Source of the DNA: Candidatus Krumholzibacteriota bacterium
Lineage (GTDB): Bacteria; Krumholzibacteriota; Krumholzibacteriia; JACNKJ01
DNA: 41,767 nucleotides
NCBI GenBank assembly: GCA_016933175.1
Contig: JAFGBK010000077.1
Span: 1 to 41,767 of the forward strand
Direction: 5' to 3'
Made by a program: the position numbers and the translations under genes. This document shows positions 1 through 8,396 of this stretch, in pieces. The notes under the pieces were generated by a model. It was not told where the DNA came from and did not search any database. It saw only the letters and a program-made list of their open reading frames with translations. Each line of letters opens with the position of its first letter. Positions within the stretch are counted from its first letter, which is position 1.

Positions 1-1
1 G

Positions 2-379
2 GCCATGATCCTGTTCGCCATCGGTACCATGGCGCTCGCCGAATCCTACTTCGGCGTCATGCGCGCCCAGGTGAACGCCAAGAACCACGAGACGGCCCTG
101 CAGCTCGCGCGCGGGCGCATGGAGGAGATCATCAACGCCGCGAGCTACGCGGACATCGCCACGGCCAACTTCCCCGACGAGAACTACGGCCAGGTCGCGG
201 GCGGCGCCAGCGATTACGCCGTCTTCGCCCGGGACGTCACCATCGCCGACTCGCTCAACACGCTCGGCCAGAGCGTGCTCAAGGAAATCACCATCACGGT
301 GAGCTGGCAGGGCATCGGCCAGACACGCAGCGTCACCCTGAACTCGGTGGTGGCGCGCTACAAGGATATCCAGCCATGA
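2..379 (+). CDS. Type IV pilus minor pilin, PilV-like (5' end outside window)
   Basis: The frame is open at the left edge, so the true start and prepilin peptidase site lie upstream. The visible N-terminus (AMILFAIGTMALAESYFG) reads as the second half of a prepilin transmembrane/polymerisation helix. It is followed by the amphipathic stretch and the 'LARGRMEEIIN' segment typical of PilV/PulI-type pseudopilins, where A-x2-AR-x2-EE-like motifs follow the helix. The rest is a small beta-rich head of about 90 residues. Its stop overlaps the ATG of the next gene by 4 bases (ATGA), which indicates translational coupling in a pilin operon. The expected role is in assembly or priming of a type IV pilus or type II secretion pseudopilus at the inner membrane. 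An ATG at position 5 is present but would cut the helix in half, so it is not the start. Confidence 0.8.
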   Translation, partial: AMILFAIGTMALAESYFGVMRAQVNAKNHETALQLARGRMEEIINAASYADIATANFPDENYGQVAGGASDYAVFARDVTIADSLNTLGQSVLKEITITVSWQGIGQTRSVTLNSVVARYKDIQP

Positions 380-3300
380 GCAGACACCGATTCCGCAGCA
401 AGGGCTTCCGCAGGCTCCACGGTCATGATCGGCGCGGCTTCACCCTCGTGGAGCTGCTCATTGGTGCCTTGATCAGCTCCCTCGTGATCGCCGTTGCCTT
501 CCAGGTCCTCGTCGGCGAGAAGCGGTCCGCCGAGGACCGCCGGCAGGACATCAACGCCCAGCAGAACCTCCGCGTGGCCCTCGATCGGATGACGCGGGAC
601 GTGCGCATGGCGGGCGCCGGCATCGATGACTTCAACAACCAGCCCCGCGTCGTGGACGCCGCGCCCTGGCAGATCGCCTTCAATGCGGACATCGCGAGCG
701 GCGTGGGCGGCCTGGCGGCCATGAACGCCTCCTCCCAGATCAAGCTGCTGGGCGGCGCCACCTACAGCCCGGGCGATTTTCCGGGGGAGAACCTCGGCGC
801 GCTGCCGCGCTACAACGGCGGCGCCGAGACCGTGGTGCTGGGCCTGGACGCCAACTTCGACGGTGTCATCGACGACACCGACCACTACGCCGATACGCAG
901 AATCCGGCCGACTTCGCGCTCTATCGCGGCGTCAATGGCCTGCGCACGGACCGCCTGGCCTATGGTCTGCGGGGTCCGGACGCCTATCCGGACGGCACCC
1001 TGCCACCGCCCCTGTTCAGCTACTGGGGCATGTTCAGCGGCTCCGCGGTGCCCGTCCTCTGGGGCGACACCGACGGCAACGGCTCCCACAGCCAGGGCGA
1101 GCTGGCGGCCCTGACCGCGGTGCCTGTCAACGAGCTCGGGAACATAGTCTACGTCGACATCAACGTCTCCAGCTTCACGGCCAATCCGATCGCCCGGATG
1201 GCCCACGTCCACGGCACGGTCAGCGATCCCTTCAAGTACCTGGAGCACACGGCGAACAACCGCGTGCGCCCGCGGAACATCGGCGTCAATCCGGCGAACC
1301 TCTCCGCCTGCGGCAACCCGCCGGCGCGGCCGACCGGCGTCTGGGCCCAGGACACGCCCGCCGACCCCGGCCAGAGCATCACCGTGTACTTCAACGCCAG
1401 CGCCGACGAGTCGGGCGGCGAGGAGGACGTCACCCACTACTTCATCTATCGCCGGGAGCAGAGCGGCGCCTGGGGCGGCGCCATCGCCCAGGTGCCCGCG
1501 GCGGGGCTGGGCAGCTACAGCTGGAACAACGACCTGCACACGCCCGACGAAGACGACATCCCGGTCGACGGCGAGAACTACTACTACGCGGTCACGGCCT
1601 GGGACTGCAAACCGCAGGAGAGCTCCTTCTCGAACATCGCCGGTCCCGTGAGCAGCCAGCCCAACGGCTCGGCGCCGCCGGTGCTGACGGCGGTCTTCGA
1701 CACGCCCTGCGACGAGGGCGGCGAGATCACCGTCGAGTTCGACCAGAGCACCGACGAACCCGGCGGCAGCGTGACGGGCTACCGCGTCTACCGCGGGCCC
1801 ACGGGTGGCGCCTTCCTGGCCAAGACGCTCATCGGCTTCGTCAACGCCACGGGGACGCCGGACTACACCTTCCTGGACAACATCACCAACAACGTCGCGG
1901 GGGCGCCGCCGCAGGACGACGTCGAGTACTGGTACACCGTGCGGGCCGTCAACGACACCATCATCTCGGTAGACTCCAACGAGATGGGTCCCGTGATCTG
2001 CAGCAGCGGGCTGAGCGCCGCCGCCCTGGAGAGCGTCACCGACGTGCCCAACGACGACGGCACGGCGCTCCAGATCGTATGGCAGCGCTCGTTGAGCGAG
2101 ACCTGCGTGCCCAATCCGGTGGTGAGCTACATCGTGCAGCGCAAGGGCCCCACCGACGGCGCCTTCGTCGACGTGGTCTCGATCGCGACGACGGGCGATC
2201 CCGGCTACGTCGTGCAGGACTCCCTGCTGATCCCCGGCCAGATCTACGCCTACCGCGTGATGACCACGAGCCTCACCGACCAGCAGCCGAGCAACCAGCT
2301 CACGGGCTCGCCGACCAACAACCTCGACCTGCTGCCGCCTTCCAACGTGCAGGCCTCGCCCGTGCCTTGCGACGGCACGGGCGCCATCCGTGTCACCTGG
2401 GACCGCTCGTATCACGACAACGGCAGCGGCGACATGGAGTACTACCGCGTCTGGCGGCGTGTCCAGGGCGGCAGCATCTACTCGGAGATGGACATGGTGC
2501 TGGCGACCACGGCGCCGCACTACTCCTGGGACGACGCCGGCGGCTTCAGCCCGAGCCCGCCCGTCATCGGCACCACCTACGAGTACGTCGTCACCAGCTA
2601 CAACCAGACGGGAGGCAACGAGTCGGGCTACTCCAACATGGCCGACTGCGCCTCGAGCAGCGTGCCCGGCGCGCCCTACCTGATCTCCGCGGTGGACACG
2701 CCCGACGACGGCGGCAGCTCCATCACGCTATGGTTCTACCGCAGTCAGGACGACGGCTCCTGCATGAGCTCCGTCGTCGCCTACTTCGTCTACCGCTCGC
2801 TCGTCTGGGGCGTCTACGGCGCGCCGCCCGTGGGCGAGGTGACGGCCAACGGCTCGTCCCACTACACCTATTACGACAACGGCAGCGGGGGCGGATCGCC
2901 GCCCGTCAACGGCACGCCCTACTACTACATGCTGCGCGCCTTCGACGGCACGGAGATGTCCGTCAACAGCAACCAGCGCGGTCCAGTCATGGCCCTGGAG
3001 GACGCCGCGGCCAACGTCATCCTGTTCCAGGACGGCTTCGAGACGGATCTGGGCTGGACGCACGGCGGCACCAGCGACGACTGGCAGCGGGGCGACCCCG
3101 TCGCCAAGAGCCAGTACTACGGCAACGCCGATCCGGAGAACGCCTACCTGGGCGACGACGTCTACGGCAACGACATCGGCAACGGCAGCTGGAACGGCCG
3201 CTACTCCAGCAATGCCGACAGCTGGCTCCGGAGCCCGGCCATCGACTGCTCGGGGGCCGAGAACGTGCGGCTGCATTTCTACCGGTGGCTCAACGTCGAG

Positions 3301-3543
3301 CAGCCCATCTACGACCAGGCGCGCGTCCTCGTCAGCGGCGACGGCGACGATGGCCCCTGGATCCAGATCTGGGCCAACAGCGCCGAGGTCACCGACAACA
3401 GCTGGGTCGAGATGGACTTCGACATCCACAGCATCGCGGACGGCGAGAGCGACGTCCGCATCCTTTTCCAGCTCGAGTCCGACTCGAGCTGGGAGTACGC
3501 GGGATGGAACATCGATGAGGTCACGGTCACTGGCGATCAGTAG
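376..3543 (+). CDS. Giant PilW-like prepilin with five FN3 repeats and C-terminal jelly-roll-like domain
   Basis: This is a 1055-residue protein. Residues 20-50 hold a canonical class III prepilin signal: basic leader, then G|FTLVELLIGALISS with Glu at +5. PilW-like sequence follows (residues 50-310; RMTRDVRMAGAGI is typical). Two EF-hand-type loops sit inside this part, at residues 158-169 (DANFDGVIDDTD) and 231-242 (DTDGNGSHSQGE). Five FN3-like repeats start near residues 312, 432, 545, 651 and 763, each with a V-x-Y-x-(V/I)-Y/W-R core strand. Residues 880-1053 look like a choice-of-anchor-J/MAM-like beta-sandwich (LFQDGFETD near the start, WNIDEVTV at the end). Usual PilW proteins are about 200-350 residues, so this one is greatly enlarged. 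It is probably a pilus-tip or surface adhesin-like minor pilin. Domain names are from visual recognition. Confidence 0.85.
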   Translation: MSRHRFRSKGFRRLHGHDRRGFTLVELLIGALISSLVIAVAFQVLVGEKRSAEDRRQDINAQQNLRVALDRMTRDVRMAGAGIDDFNNQPRVVDAAPWQIAFNADIASGVGGLAAMNASSQIKLLGGATYSPGDFPGENLGALPRYNGGAETVVLGLDANFDGVIDDTDHYADTQNPADFALYRGVNGLRTDRLAYGLRGPDAYPDGTLPPPLFSYWGMFSGSAVPVLWGDTDGNGSHSQGELAALTAVPVNELGNIVYVDINVSSFTANPIARMAHVHGTVSDPFKYLEHTANNRVRPRNIGVNPANLSACGNPPARPTGVWAQDTPADPGQSITVYFNASADESGGEEDVTHYFIYRREQSGAWGGAIAQVPAAGLGSYSWNNDLHTPDEDDIPVDGENYYYAVTAWDCKPQESSFSNIAGPVSSQPNGSAPPVLTAVFDTPCDEGGEITVEFDQSTDEPGGSVTGYRVYRGPTGGAFLAKTLIGFVNATGTPDYTFLDNITNNVAGAPPQDDVEYWYTVRAVNDTIISVDSNEMGPVICSSGLSAAALESVTDVPNDDGTALQIVWQRSLSETCVPNPVVSYIVQRKGPTDGAFVDVVSIATTGDPGYVVQDSLLIPGQIYAYRVMTTSLTDQQPSNQLTGSPTNNLDLLPPSNVQASPVPCDGTGAIRVTWDRSYHDNGSGDMEYYRVWRRVQGGSIYSEMDMVLATTAPHYSWDDAGGFSPSPPVIGTTYEYVVTSYNQTGGNESGYSNMADCASSSVPGAPYLISAVDTPDDGGSSITLWFYRSQDDGSCMSSVVAYFVYRSLVWGVYGAPPVGEVTANGSSHYTYYDNGSGGGSPPVNGTPYYYMLRAFDGTEMSVNSNQRGPVMALEDAAANVILFQDGFETDLGWTHGGTSDDWQRGDPVAKSQYYGNADPENAYLGDDVYGNDIGNGSWNGRYSSNADSWLRSPAIDCSGAENVRLHFYRWLNVEQPIYDQARVLVSGDGDDGPWIQIWANSAEVTDNSWVEMDFDIHSIADGESDVRILFQLESDSSWEYAGWNIDEVTVTGDQ

Positions 3544-4906
3544 CCGGGCCCGCCGCCTGCCGGCGGCGCGGCGCCCGGACGAGGCGGGAAACGCCCTGGT
3601 GGTCACGCTTCTGATCACCCTGGCTCTCTCGGGGCTGATCCTGGGCACCCTGCTCTCCGTGCAGACGGAGACCCGCCTCACCAGCAACCAGAGCATGCAG
3701 GAGAAGGCCTTCTACCTGGCCGAGCGCGGCGCCGAGGAGACCCTGGCCCATCTCGCGCAGCTGGGCGCGCCCCTCGTGGGCGCCGGCGCCACCGGCGGCG
3801 GCCCCGTGGCCATCTTCTCGGCCCAGGCCGCGGGCGAGGGCAGCTACACGGCCTGGGCCGATCCCATGGACAGCAACTCGGGACAGCCCACGCGCTTCAT
3901 CGCCGTCACCGTGCGCGCCACCCTGGGCGGGACGGGCGTCAGCCGGGCCCTGCGCGTGCGACTGGGGCAGCAGAACTTCTCCCGCTACGCCTACTTCACG
4001 GATCTGGAGAAGACGCCGGGCGGCAGCACCATCTGGTTCACCACCAACGACGAGTTCTTCGGGCCGGTGCATACCAATGACCAGATCCACATCCACGGCA
4101 GCCCGGTCTTCCACGAGGAGGTCGCCTCGGGAGGCTCGAGCGTGGACTACTACAACGGCGGCCCGCCGGCGGACAACCCGGTGTTCGAGAAGGGCCTGAC
4201 CCTCAACGCGGGCACCATCGCTCTGCCCATCAGCACGGACATGCTCAAGGCCAAGGCCCAGGAGAGCGACGGCCTCTACTTCACGGGCAATCCCGTCTCC
4301 GTGGAGATGTTCGTCGACGGCGGTGGCGACGGGAAGCTGCGCGTGCGCATCAACGGCGGCGCGGCCACGGACTACGACGTGCCCGTGAACGGCGTCTGCT
4401 ACGTGAGCGGCAAGGCCGAGATCAAGGGTTCCCTCAAGGGGCAGATGACCCTGGGCTGCGACGGCGACATCGAGATCATGGACAACTGCACCTACGACAC
4501 GGACCCGCGCACCGATCCCACCAGCACCGACATGCTGGGCCTGGTGTCGGAGAAGAACGTCTACATGGACGGCAATCCCTACGGCGCCAACGTGGACACG
4601 GCCGACGAGACGGTCATGGCCAGCATCATGGCCCTCGATACCAGCTTCACCGTCGAGAACTACAGCTCGGGATCGCCGCGCGGGGGCCTGGTGGTCTACG
4701 GTGGCATCATCCAGGCCAAGCGCGGGCCGGTGGGCACCTTCAGCGCCGCCACGGGCCAGATCCTGACGGGCTACTCCAAGGACTACACCTACGACCCCCG
4801 ACTCATGGACAACCCGCCGCCCGCGTTCCCGACCACGGGCGAGATCGACAAGATCGCCTGGGAGGAGATCGACCCGGCAACGGACATCACGGCCAACTAC
4901 TGGTAG
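3515..4906 (+). CDS. PilX-like pilus assembly protein
   Basis: I chose the ATG at 3515, which overlaps the end of the preceding gene by 29 bases. The open frame runs further upstream, but that part is only the low-complexity shadow of the previous gene. The product is 463 residues. A short basic leader ends in DEAG, then NALVVTLLITLALSGLILG forms the hydrophobic helix (residues 26-44). QEKAFYLAERGAEETLAHL-like sequence follows, the classic PilX N-terminal signature in which an AxxxAE motif follows the helix. Like other PilX proteins it lacks the Glu+5 of major pilins. The large C-terminal part is beta-rich and Gly/Asp-rich and I do not recognise a named domain in it. It is last in the pilin operon and is followed by a strong hairpin terminator. 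It probably acts with the PilV- and PilW-like proteins in a pilus priming complex. Confidence 0.8.
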   Translation: MRSRSLAISSRARRLPAARRPDEAGNALVVTLLITLALSGLILGTLLSVQTETRLTSNQSMQEKAFYLAERGAEETLAHLAQLGAPLVGAGATGGGPVAIFSAQAAGEGSYTAWADPMDSNSGQPTRFIAVTVRATLGGTGVSRALRVRLGQQNFSRYAYFTDLEKTPGGSTIWFTTNDEFFGPVHTNDQIHIHGSPVFHEEVASGGSSVDYYNGGPPADNPVFEKGLTLNAGTIALPISTDMLKAKAQESDGLYFTGNPVSVEMFVDGGGDGKLRVRINGGAATDYDVPVNGVCYVSGKAEIKGSLKGQMTLGCDGDIEIMDNCTYDTDPRTDPTSTDMLGLVSEKNVYMDGNPYGANVDTADETVMASIMALDTSFTVENYSSGSPRGGLVVYGGIIQAKRGPVGTFSAATGQILTGYSKDYTYDPRLMDNPPPAFPTTGEIDKIAWEEIDPATDITANYW

Positions 4907-4947
4907 GTATTCGGGCTTGCCGCCCGGAGCCGTTCCCGTTAGCCTCC

Positions 4948-4982
4948 GGTTCCGGGCGCGCCTGGCGCGCCCGGAACCTTTT
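4948..4982 (+). terminator. Rho-independent terminator of the pilin operon
   Basis: A perfect 15-bp inverted repeat (4948-4962 and 4964-4978, core TTCCGGGCGCGCC) has a single T at its centre and is followed by TTTT. It lies 41 bases after the PilX-like stop and before the carboxypeptidase gene. Confidence 0.9.
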
Positions 4983-5063
4983 GTGAGGCGGATGCCGGGG
5001 CGGTCCGGCGACGCGGACGCCGCCACGGCGGACCATCGCCCTCGCCCTGGACTCGGAGGGGCC

Positions 5064-6227
5064 ATGCATCGCTTTCTGACCGCCGGCCTCGTCGTCATCG
5101 TCGTCCTGGCGGCCCTGCCCGGGCCGGCGGGGGCGGCGCGCGACTACGCCGCGGCCCTCCTCATGGAGGCCGAGACGGGGCAGGTGCTCTGGGAGCACGA
5201 GGCCGACCGCGACTGGATCCCGGCCTCCCTGGTCAAGATGATGCTCCTGCTCCTGGCCGACGAGGCCATCGAGACCGGCGCCATCGCGCCGTCCGACAGC
5301 GTGACGGCCTCGCGCCGGGCCCAGGGGCAGGGCGGCAGCCAGGTCTTCCTGGCCGCGGGCGAGACGGCCACCCTGCAGAAGCTCCTGGAGGCCGTGGCCG
5401 TGGGATCGGCCAACGACGCCGCCGTGGCCGTGGCCGAGGGGCTCTACGGCACCGTCGAGTCGGCCGTCGCGGCCATGAACCTCGCGGCCATCCACCTCGG
5501 CATGACGGGCACCCACTACGTCAACGTCACCGGCCTGCCCGTGCGGCGCGGGCGCCCGGAGAACCGCAGCACGGCCCGCGACCAGGCCCTGCTTGCCCGC
5601 GAGATCGTCCGCGGGCACCCCCGCGTCCTCGAGTGGACGGGGCTGCGCTGGACCCGATTCCGCAAGGGGCTGGTCCTGGGCACCACCAATGGCCTGATGA
5701 AGGAGTTCCCGGGGATGGACGGCCTCAAGACCGGCTTCCACCACCGCGCCCGCTGCAACCTGGTGGCCACCGCCGAGCGCGACGGGCGCCGTCTGATCAC
5801 CGTCGTCCTGGGCAGCCACTCCCTGCGCGGCCGCAACGTCCTGGCCTCCCGCCTGCTGGAGCGCGGTTACTCCGAATGGGAGCTGGTGGAGGCCCTGCCG
5901 GCCGGCTGCGTGGTCGCCGACGAGCACCCCGTTCCGCACAGCTGGCGCGCCTCGGTCAGGATCGAGAGCGGCGAGTCCCTGCGCTTCGCGATCCGCCCCG
6001 AGGACCGCGGGCGCGTCGAGGTGCTCCTCGTCGAGAGTTTCGCCCTGGAGGCGCCCCTGGCCGCGGGCCAGGAGCTGGGACGCATCGAGGCCGTCCTGGA
6101 CGGCGAGGTGATCGAGTCCGTGCCCGCCGTGGCGGGCCACGAGGTCTCGCGCGCCTGGCTGCCCCTGCCACCGCGCCACCGCCCGCCCCTGCGCGCGCCC
6201 GTCGTGGCGGCGGGCCTGGGAGGCTAG
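5064..6227 (+). CDS. D-alanyl-D-alanine carboxypeptidase, peptidase S11 (PBP5-like)
   Basis: The product is 387 residues. The start at 5064 follows GGAGGGGCC and gives a clean signal peptide (residues 1-24, cut after AGA); the open frame upstream of it runs through the terminator hairpin. The penicillin-binding motifs are all present: S55-L-V-K58 (serine nucleophile and general base), S115-A-N117, and K222-T-G224. From about residue 280 the sequence is beta-rich, like the PBP5 C-terminal domain. The enzyme trims the terminal D-Ala from peptidoglycan stem peptides in the periplasm. No clear C-terminal amphipathic anchor is visible (the end is Pro/Arg/Ala-rich), so membrane attachment is uncertain. 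The alanine racemase in this window supplies D-Ala to the same pathway but is transcribed separately. Confidence 0.92.
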   Translation: MHRFLTAGLVVIVVLAALPGPAGAARDYAAALLMEAETGQVLWEHEADRDWIPASLVKMMLLLLADEAIETGAIAPSDSVTASRRAQGQGGSQVFLAAGETATLQKLLEAVAVGSANDAAVAVAEGLYGTVESAVAAMNLAAIHLGMTGTHYVNVTGLPVRRGRPENRSTARDQALLAREIVRGHPRVLEWTGLRWTRFRKGLVLGTTNGLMKEFPGMDGLKTGFHHRARCNLVATAERDGRRLITVVLGSHSLRGRNVLASRLLERGYSEWELVEALPAGCVVADEHPVPHSWRASVRIESGESLRFAIRPEDRGRVEVLLVESFALEAPLAAGQELGRIEAVLDGEVIESVPAVAGHEVSRAWLPLPPRHRPPLRAPVVAAGLGG

Positions 6228-6233
6228 GCCGGC

Positions 6234-6815
6234 GTGGGCGCCGCCCTGCCGATGTCGCGGGACCGCCTTGTCCGCGCATCGCTCCTTCTTGCCGGTCTCA
6301 TCGCCGCCGGCCTCGCCGGCTGCGGCACGCGCGAGGAAGCGCCGCCGCCCGCCGTCCGCGCCGCCGACAGCCTGGCCACTCCTCCCGCCGACGCTCCCCT
6401 GGACTGGCTGGACTACGAGGCGGGCCTGGATCGCGCCGGCCTGGAGGGCTGCCTCCTGCTCATCGACTTCACCGCGGGCTGGTGCCCCTGGTGCGAGGTC
6501 ATGGACCGCGAGACCTACGGCGACGCGGCCGTCCGCCGGCGCGTGCGCGAGGCCTTCGTGCCCGTGCGCGTGGACGCCGGGAGCCGCCGGCCCCAGGGCG
6601 GCCTGGGAGCGCCCACGGGCCGGGACCTGGCCGCCGAACACGGGGTGGCGGCCTTCCCGGCCACCTGTTTCGCCGACTCCCTGGGCCGGCCCCTCCTCTG
6701 CCTCAGCGGCTACCTTCCTCCCGATCGCTTCCTGCTGGCCCTGGACTACGTGGCCGCGGGCGCCTACACCACGGCGACCTTCGCGGAATACCTCGCTGGA
6801 CGCGACGGCTCCTAG
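6234..6815 (+). CDS. Thioredoxin-fold lipoprotein with WCPWC motif
   Basis: The product is 193 residues. The GTG at 6234 is 10 bases after GGGAGG; an ATG at 6252 is the alternative and keeps the same signal. A lipoprotein signal is visible (LLAGLIAAGLAGC, lipobox L-A-G-C). The mature part is a thioredoxin domain with C84-P-W-C87 after 'LLIDFTAG', and a cis-proline segment (AFPATCF). The order of elements resembles the DsbD C-terminal / Thioredoxin_7 group (WCxWC, then RETY...V, then FVPVRVD). It is probably a membrane-tethered periplasmic thiol reductase or oxidase. It starts 6 bases after the carboxypeptidase stop, so the two genes are likely co-transcribed. Its redox partner is not in the window. 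Confidence 0.85.
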   Translation: MGAALPMSRDRLVRASLLLAGLIAAGLAGCGTREEAPPPAVRAADSLATPPADAPLDWLDYEAGLDRAGLEGCLLLIDFTAGWCPWCEVMDRETYGDAAVRRRVREAFVPVRVDAGSRRPQGGLGAPTGRDLAAEHGVAAFPATCFADSLGRPLLCLSGYLPPDRFLLALDYVAAGAYTTATFAEYLAGRDGS

Positions 6816-6899
6816 GCTCCGCCCGCCTGCTTCTCGGCGGCGCCCGACCGGCCATCCGGCCTGGCCGGCGCGCCGAGCCCTATCTCGCCCGATTATCCA

Positions 6900-6928
6900 T
6901 TGACAGGCTTATAACTATAGACTATAAG
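6900..6928 (+). promoter_or_regulatory. satD promoter with overlapping AT-rich palindromic operator
   Basis: TTGACA at 6900-6905, a 17-base spacer and TATAAG at 6923-6928 form a near-consensus housekeeping promoter. A palindrome lies over the spacer and -10: CTTATA (6908-6913) and TATAAG (6923-6928) flank a central CTATAG (6915-6920). This AT island stands out in GC-rich surroundings. The sequence shows the promoter and the symmetry; operator function is inferred. Confidence 0.75.
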
Positions 6929-6954
6929 TCCTTCGATCGATTTCTGGAGGCTCC

Positions 6955-7602
6955 ATGCTCATCGCCGTCCTCACGGGGGATATCGTCCGCTCGCGCCGCA
7001 TGGCGCCGGACGAGCGCCAGCGGACCCTGGACCGCCTCGACGCGGCCCTGGCCCTGCCCGGGCTCTCCGAGGACCCCGCGCCCCTGGCGCGGCAGATGTT
7101 CCGCGGCGACGCCTTCCAGCTCGTCCTGGCCAACCCGCGGGCCGGCCTGGAGGCCGCCCTGCACCTGCTGGCGGACCTGGTCGCGCCGGCCGGCCGCCGG
7201 GGGCCCGCCCTGCGCGTGGCCCTGGGGCTGGGGGACTGGGACCGTGCGGGCGCGGCCGGCGAGCCCGGCACCTGGGACGGCGAGCCCTTCCGCCTGTCGG
7301 GACGGCTCCTTGACGGGATGGGCCGACCCGGTCACCATCTGGCCGTCGCCAGCCCCTGGCCGGCTGTCGACGCCGAGCTGGCCGTGAGCTGCCGCCTGGC
7401 GGACCACCTCATCGCCCGCTGGACCGGCGAGCAGGCCCGCGTGATGGCCGCCCTGCTGGGCGACCGGACCCAGGTGGAGGTCGCCGCCGCCCTCGGCATC
7501 AGCCAGTCGGCCGTGGCGCAACGCTATGGCAACGCGGGCGGGCAGGCTCTGCGCGCGCTCGTGGACCGCTTCCGCGTCCTGGTGGTAGAAAATGAGTCCT
7601 GA
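6955..7602 (+). CDS. satD: SatD family protein with C-terminal helix-turn-helix
   Basis: The product is 215 residues; its ATG follows TGGAGGCTCC. The N-terminus LIAVLTGDIVRSR is the hallmark of the SatD family, followed by a conserved 'MFRGDAFQLVL' block. The C-terminal part, about residues 160-205, is a helix-turn-helix (QVEVAAALGISQSAVAQRY), like a sigma-4 or LuxR-type recognition helix. SatD was named from an acid-tolerance operon in Streptococcus mutans; to my knowledge its biochemical role is not settled. The next gene is a DUF3307 membrane protein, a pairing known in many phyla. A DNA-binding domain plus a palindrome over its own promoter suggests autoregulation. The N-terminal GDI/GD motifs recall nucleotide-binding domains, but I cannot assign a reaction. 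Confidence 0.85.
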   Translation: MLIAVLTGDIVRSRRMAPDERQRTLDRLDAALALPGLSEDPAPLARQMFRGDAFQLVLANPRAGLEAALHLLADLVAPAGRRGPALRVALGLGDWDRAGAAGEPGTWDGEPFRLSGRLLDGMGRPGHHLAVASPWPAVDAELAVSCRLADHLIARWTGEQARVMAALLGDRTQVEVAAALGISQSAVAQRYGNAGGQALRALVDRFRVLVVENES

Positions 7603-7628
7603 AACTTATATGACAGGGGATCAGACTC
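7603..7628 (+). promoter_or_regulatory. SatD/DUF3307 intergenic element with CTTATA half-site
   Basis: The 26-base gap holds ACTTATATGACAGG. It contains the same two words as the satD promoter, CTTATA and TGACAGG, but in the opposite order. It could be a second SatD half-site or an internal regulatory point. The case rests only on word sharing. Confidence 0.35.
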
Positions 7629-8396
7629 ATGCCTGATATCGGATGGATCCTGGATCACCTGCCCGCCCTCGGCCGGCGGTGGGACCTGGTGCTGCCGCTG
7701 CTGGCGGCCCACTTCCTGGCCGACTTCCCCATGCAGCCGGGGGCCTGGGTGGCCGGCAAGCGCGCCGGCTTCCGCTCGCCCGCCCTGTACGCCCACGCCC
7801 TGCTGGCGGCCGTCCTGGCCTACGCCCTGATCGCCCTGTGGGAGGCCTGGATCGTCCTGCCGGTGATCCTGGCCAGCCACCTGCTCATCGACGGCCTCAA
7901 GGCCCGCTTCCCGGACACCTGGCGCAGCTTCCTGGGCGACCAGCTCGCCCACCTGCTGGTGATCGCCGGCCTGGTCCTGGCCCTGGACGCGCGCTGGCCC
8001 AATCCCTGGATCGGCTGGCGCCCGCATCCGCTCTGGACGCTCTTCGTGGCCTGGCTCCTGGTCTGGTACGCGGAGGGCTGCTTCATCGGCAAGGCGACGG
8101 CCGCCTGGCAGGGACTCCTGGGCCGGTCCGAGGGTGACGACCTGGAGCGCGCGGGGCTCTGGATCGGCCGCCTGGAGCGGAGCCTGATCCTGCTCCTGGT
8201 CCTTCTGGGGCGGGTCGAGGCCATCGGCTTCCTGGTGGCCGCCAAGTCCATCTTCCGCTTCGAGGCCCTGAAGGAGGGGGGGCGCAAGGAGGCGGAGTAC
8301 ATCCTCATCGGCACCATGGCCAGCTTCCTGCTGGCCCTGCTCACCGGCCTGGCGGCCGTCTGGCTCCTGCGCCGCGCCGGCTGGCCGGCGGGCTAG
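7629..8396 (+). CDS. DUF3307 family integral membrane protein (SatD partner)
   Basis: The product is 255 residues, rich in Leu, Trp and Ala, with about six membrane segments. The N-terminal 'LLAAHFLADFPMQ' block is the family signature (H-x2-x-D-F-x2-Q), and 'ILASHLLIDGLKARF' repeats an H/D pattern. These conserved His and Asp residues within membrane helices suggest metal binding or proton chemistry, but no function is established. It lies 26 bases after satD and is probably co-transcribed. Its stop codon shares the four bases CTAG (8393-8396) with the iorB stop on the other strand, so the two operons converge with no spacer and no visible terminator. Confidence 0.82.
   Translation: MPDIGWILDHLPALGRRWDLVLPLLAAHFLADFPMQPGAWVAGKRAGFRSPALYAHALLAAVLAYALIALWEAWIVLPVILASHLLIDGLKARFPDTWRSFLGDQLAHLLVIAGLVLALDARWPNPWIGWRPHPLWTLFVAWLLVWYAEGCFIGKATAAWQGLLGRSEGDDLERAGLWIGRLERSLILLLVLLGRVEAIGFLVAAKSIFRFEALKEGGRKEAEYILIGTMASFLLALLTGLAAVWLLRRAGWPAG

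Noticed and set aside
358-2520. Long open frame (720 codons) on the minus strand opposite the giant pilin
   Set aside because: It lies wholly antisense to a gene with a clear prepilin signal and FN3 repeats, and consists of Arg/Val/His-rich sequence typical of reverse frames in GC-rich DNA.
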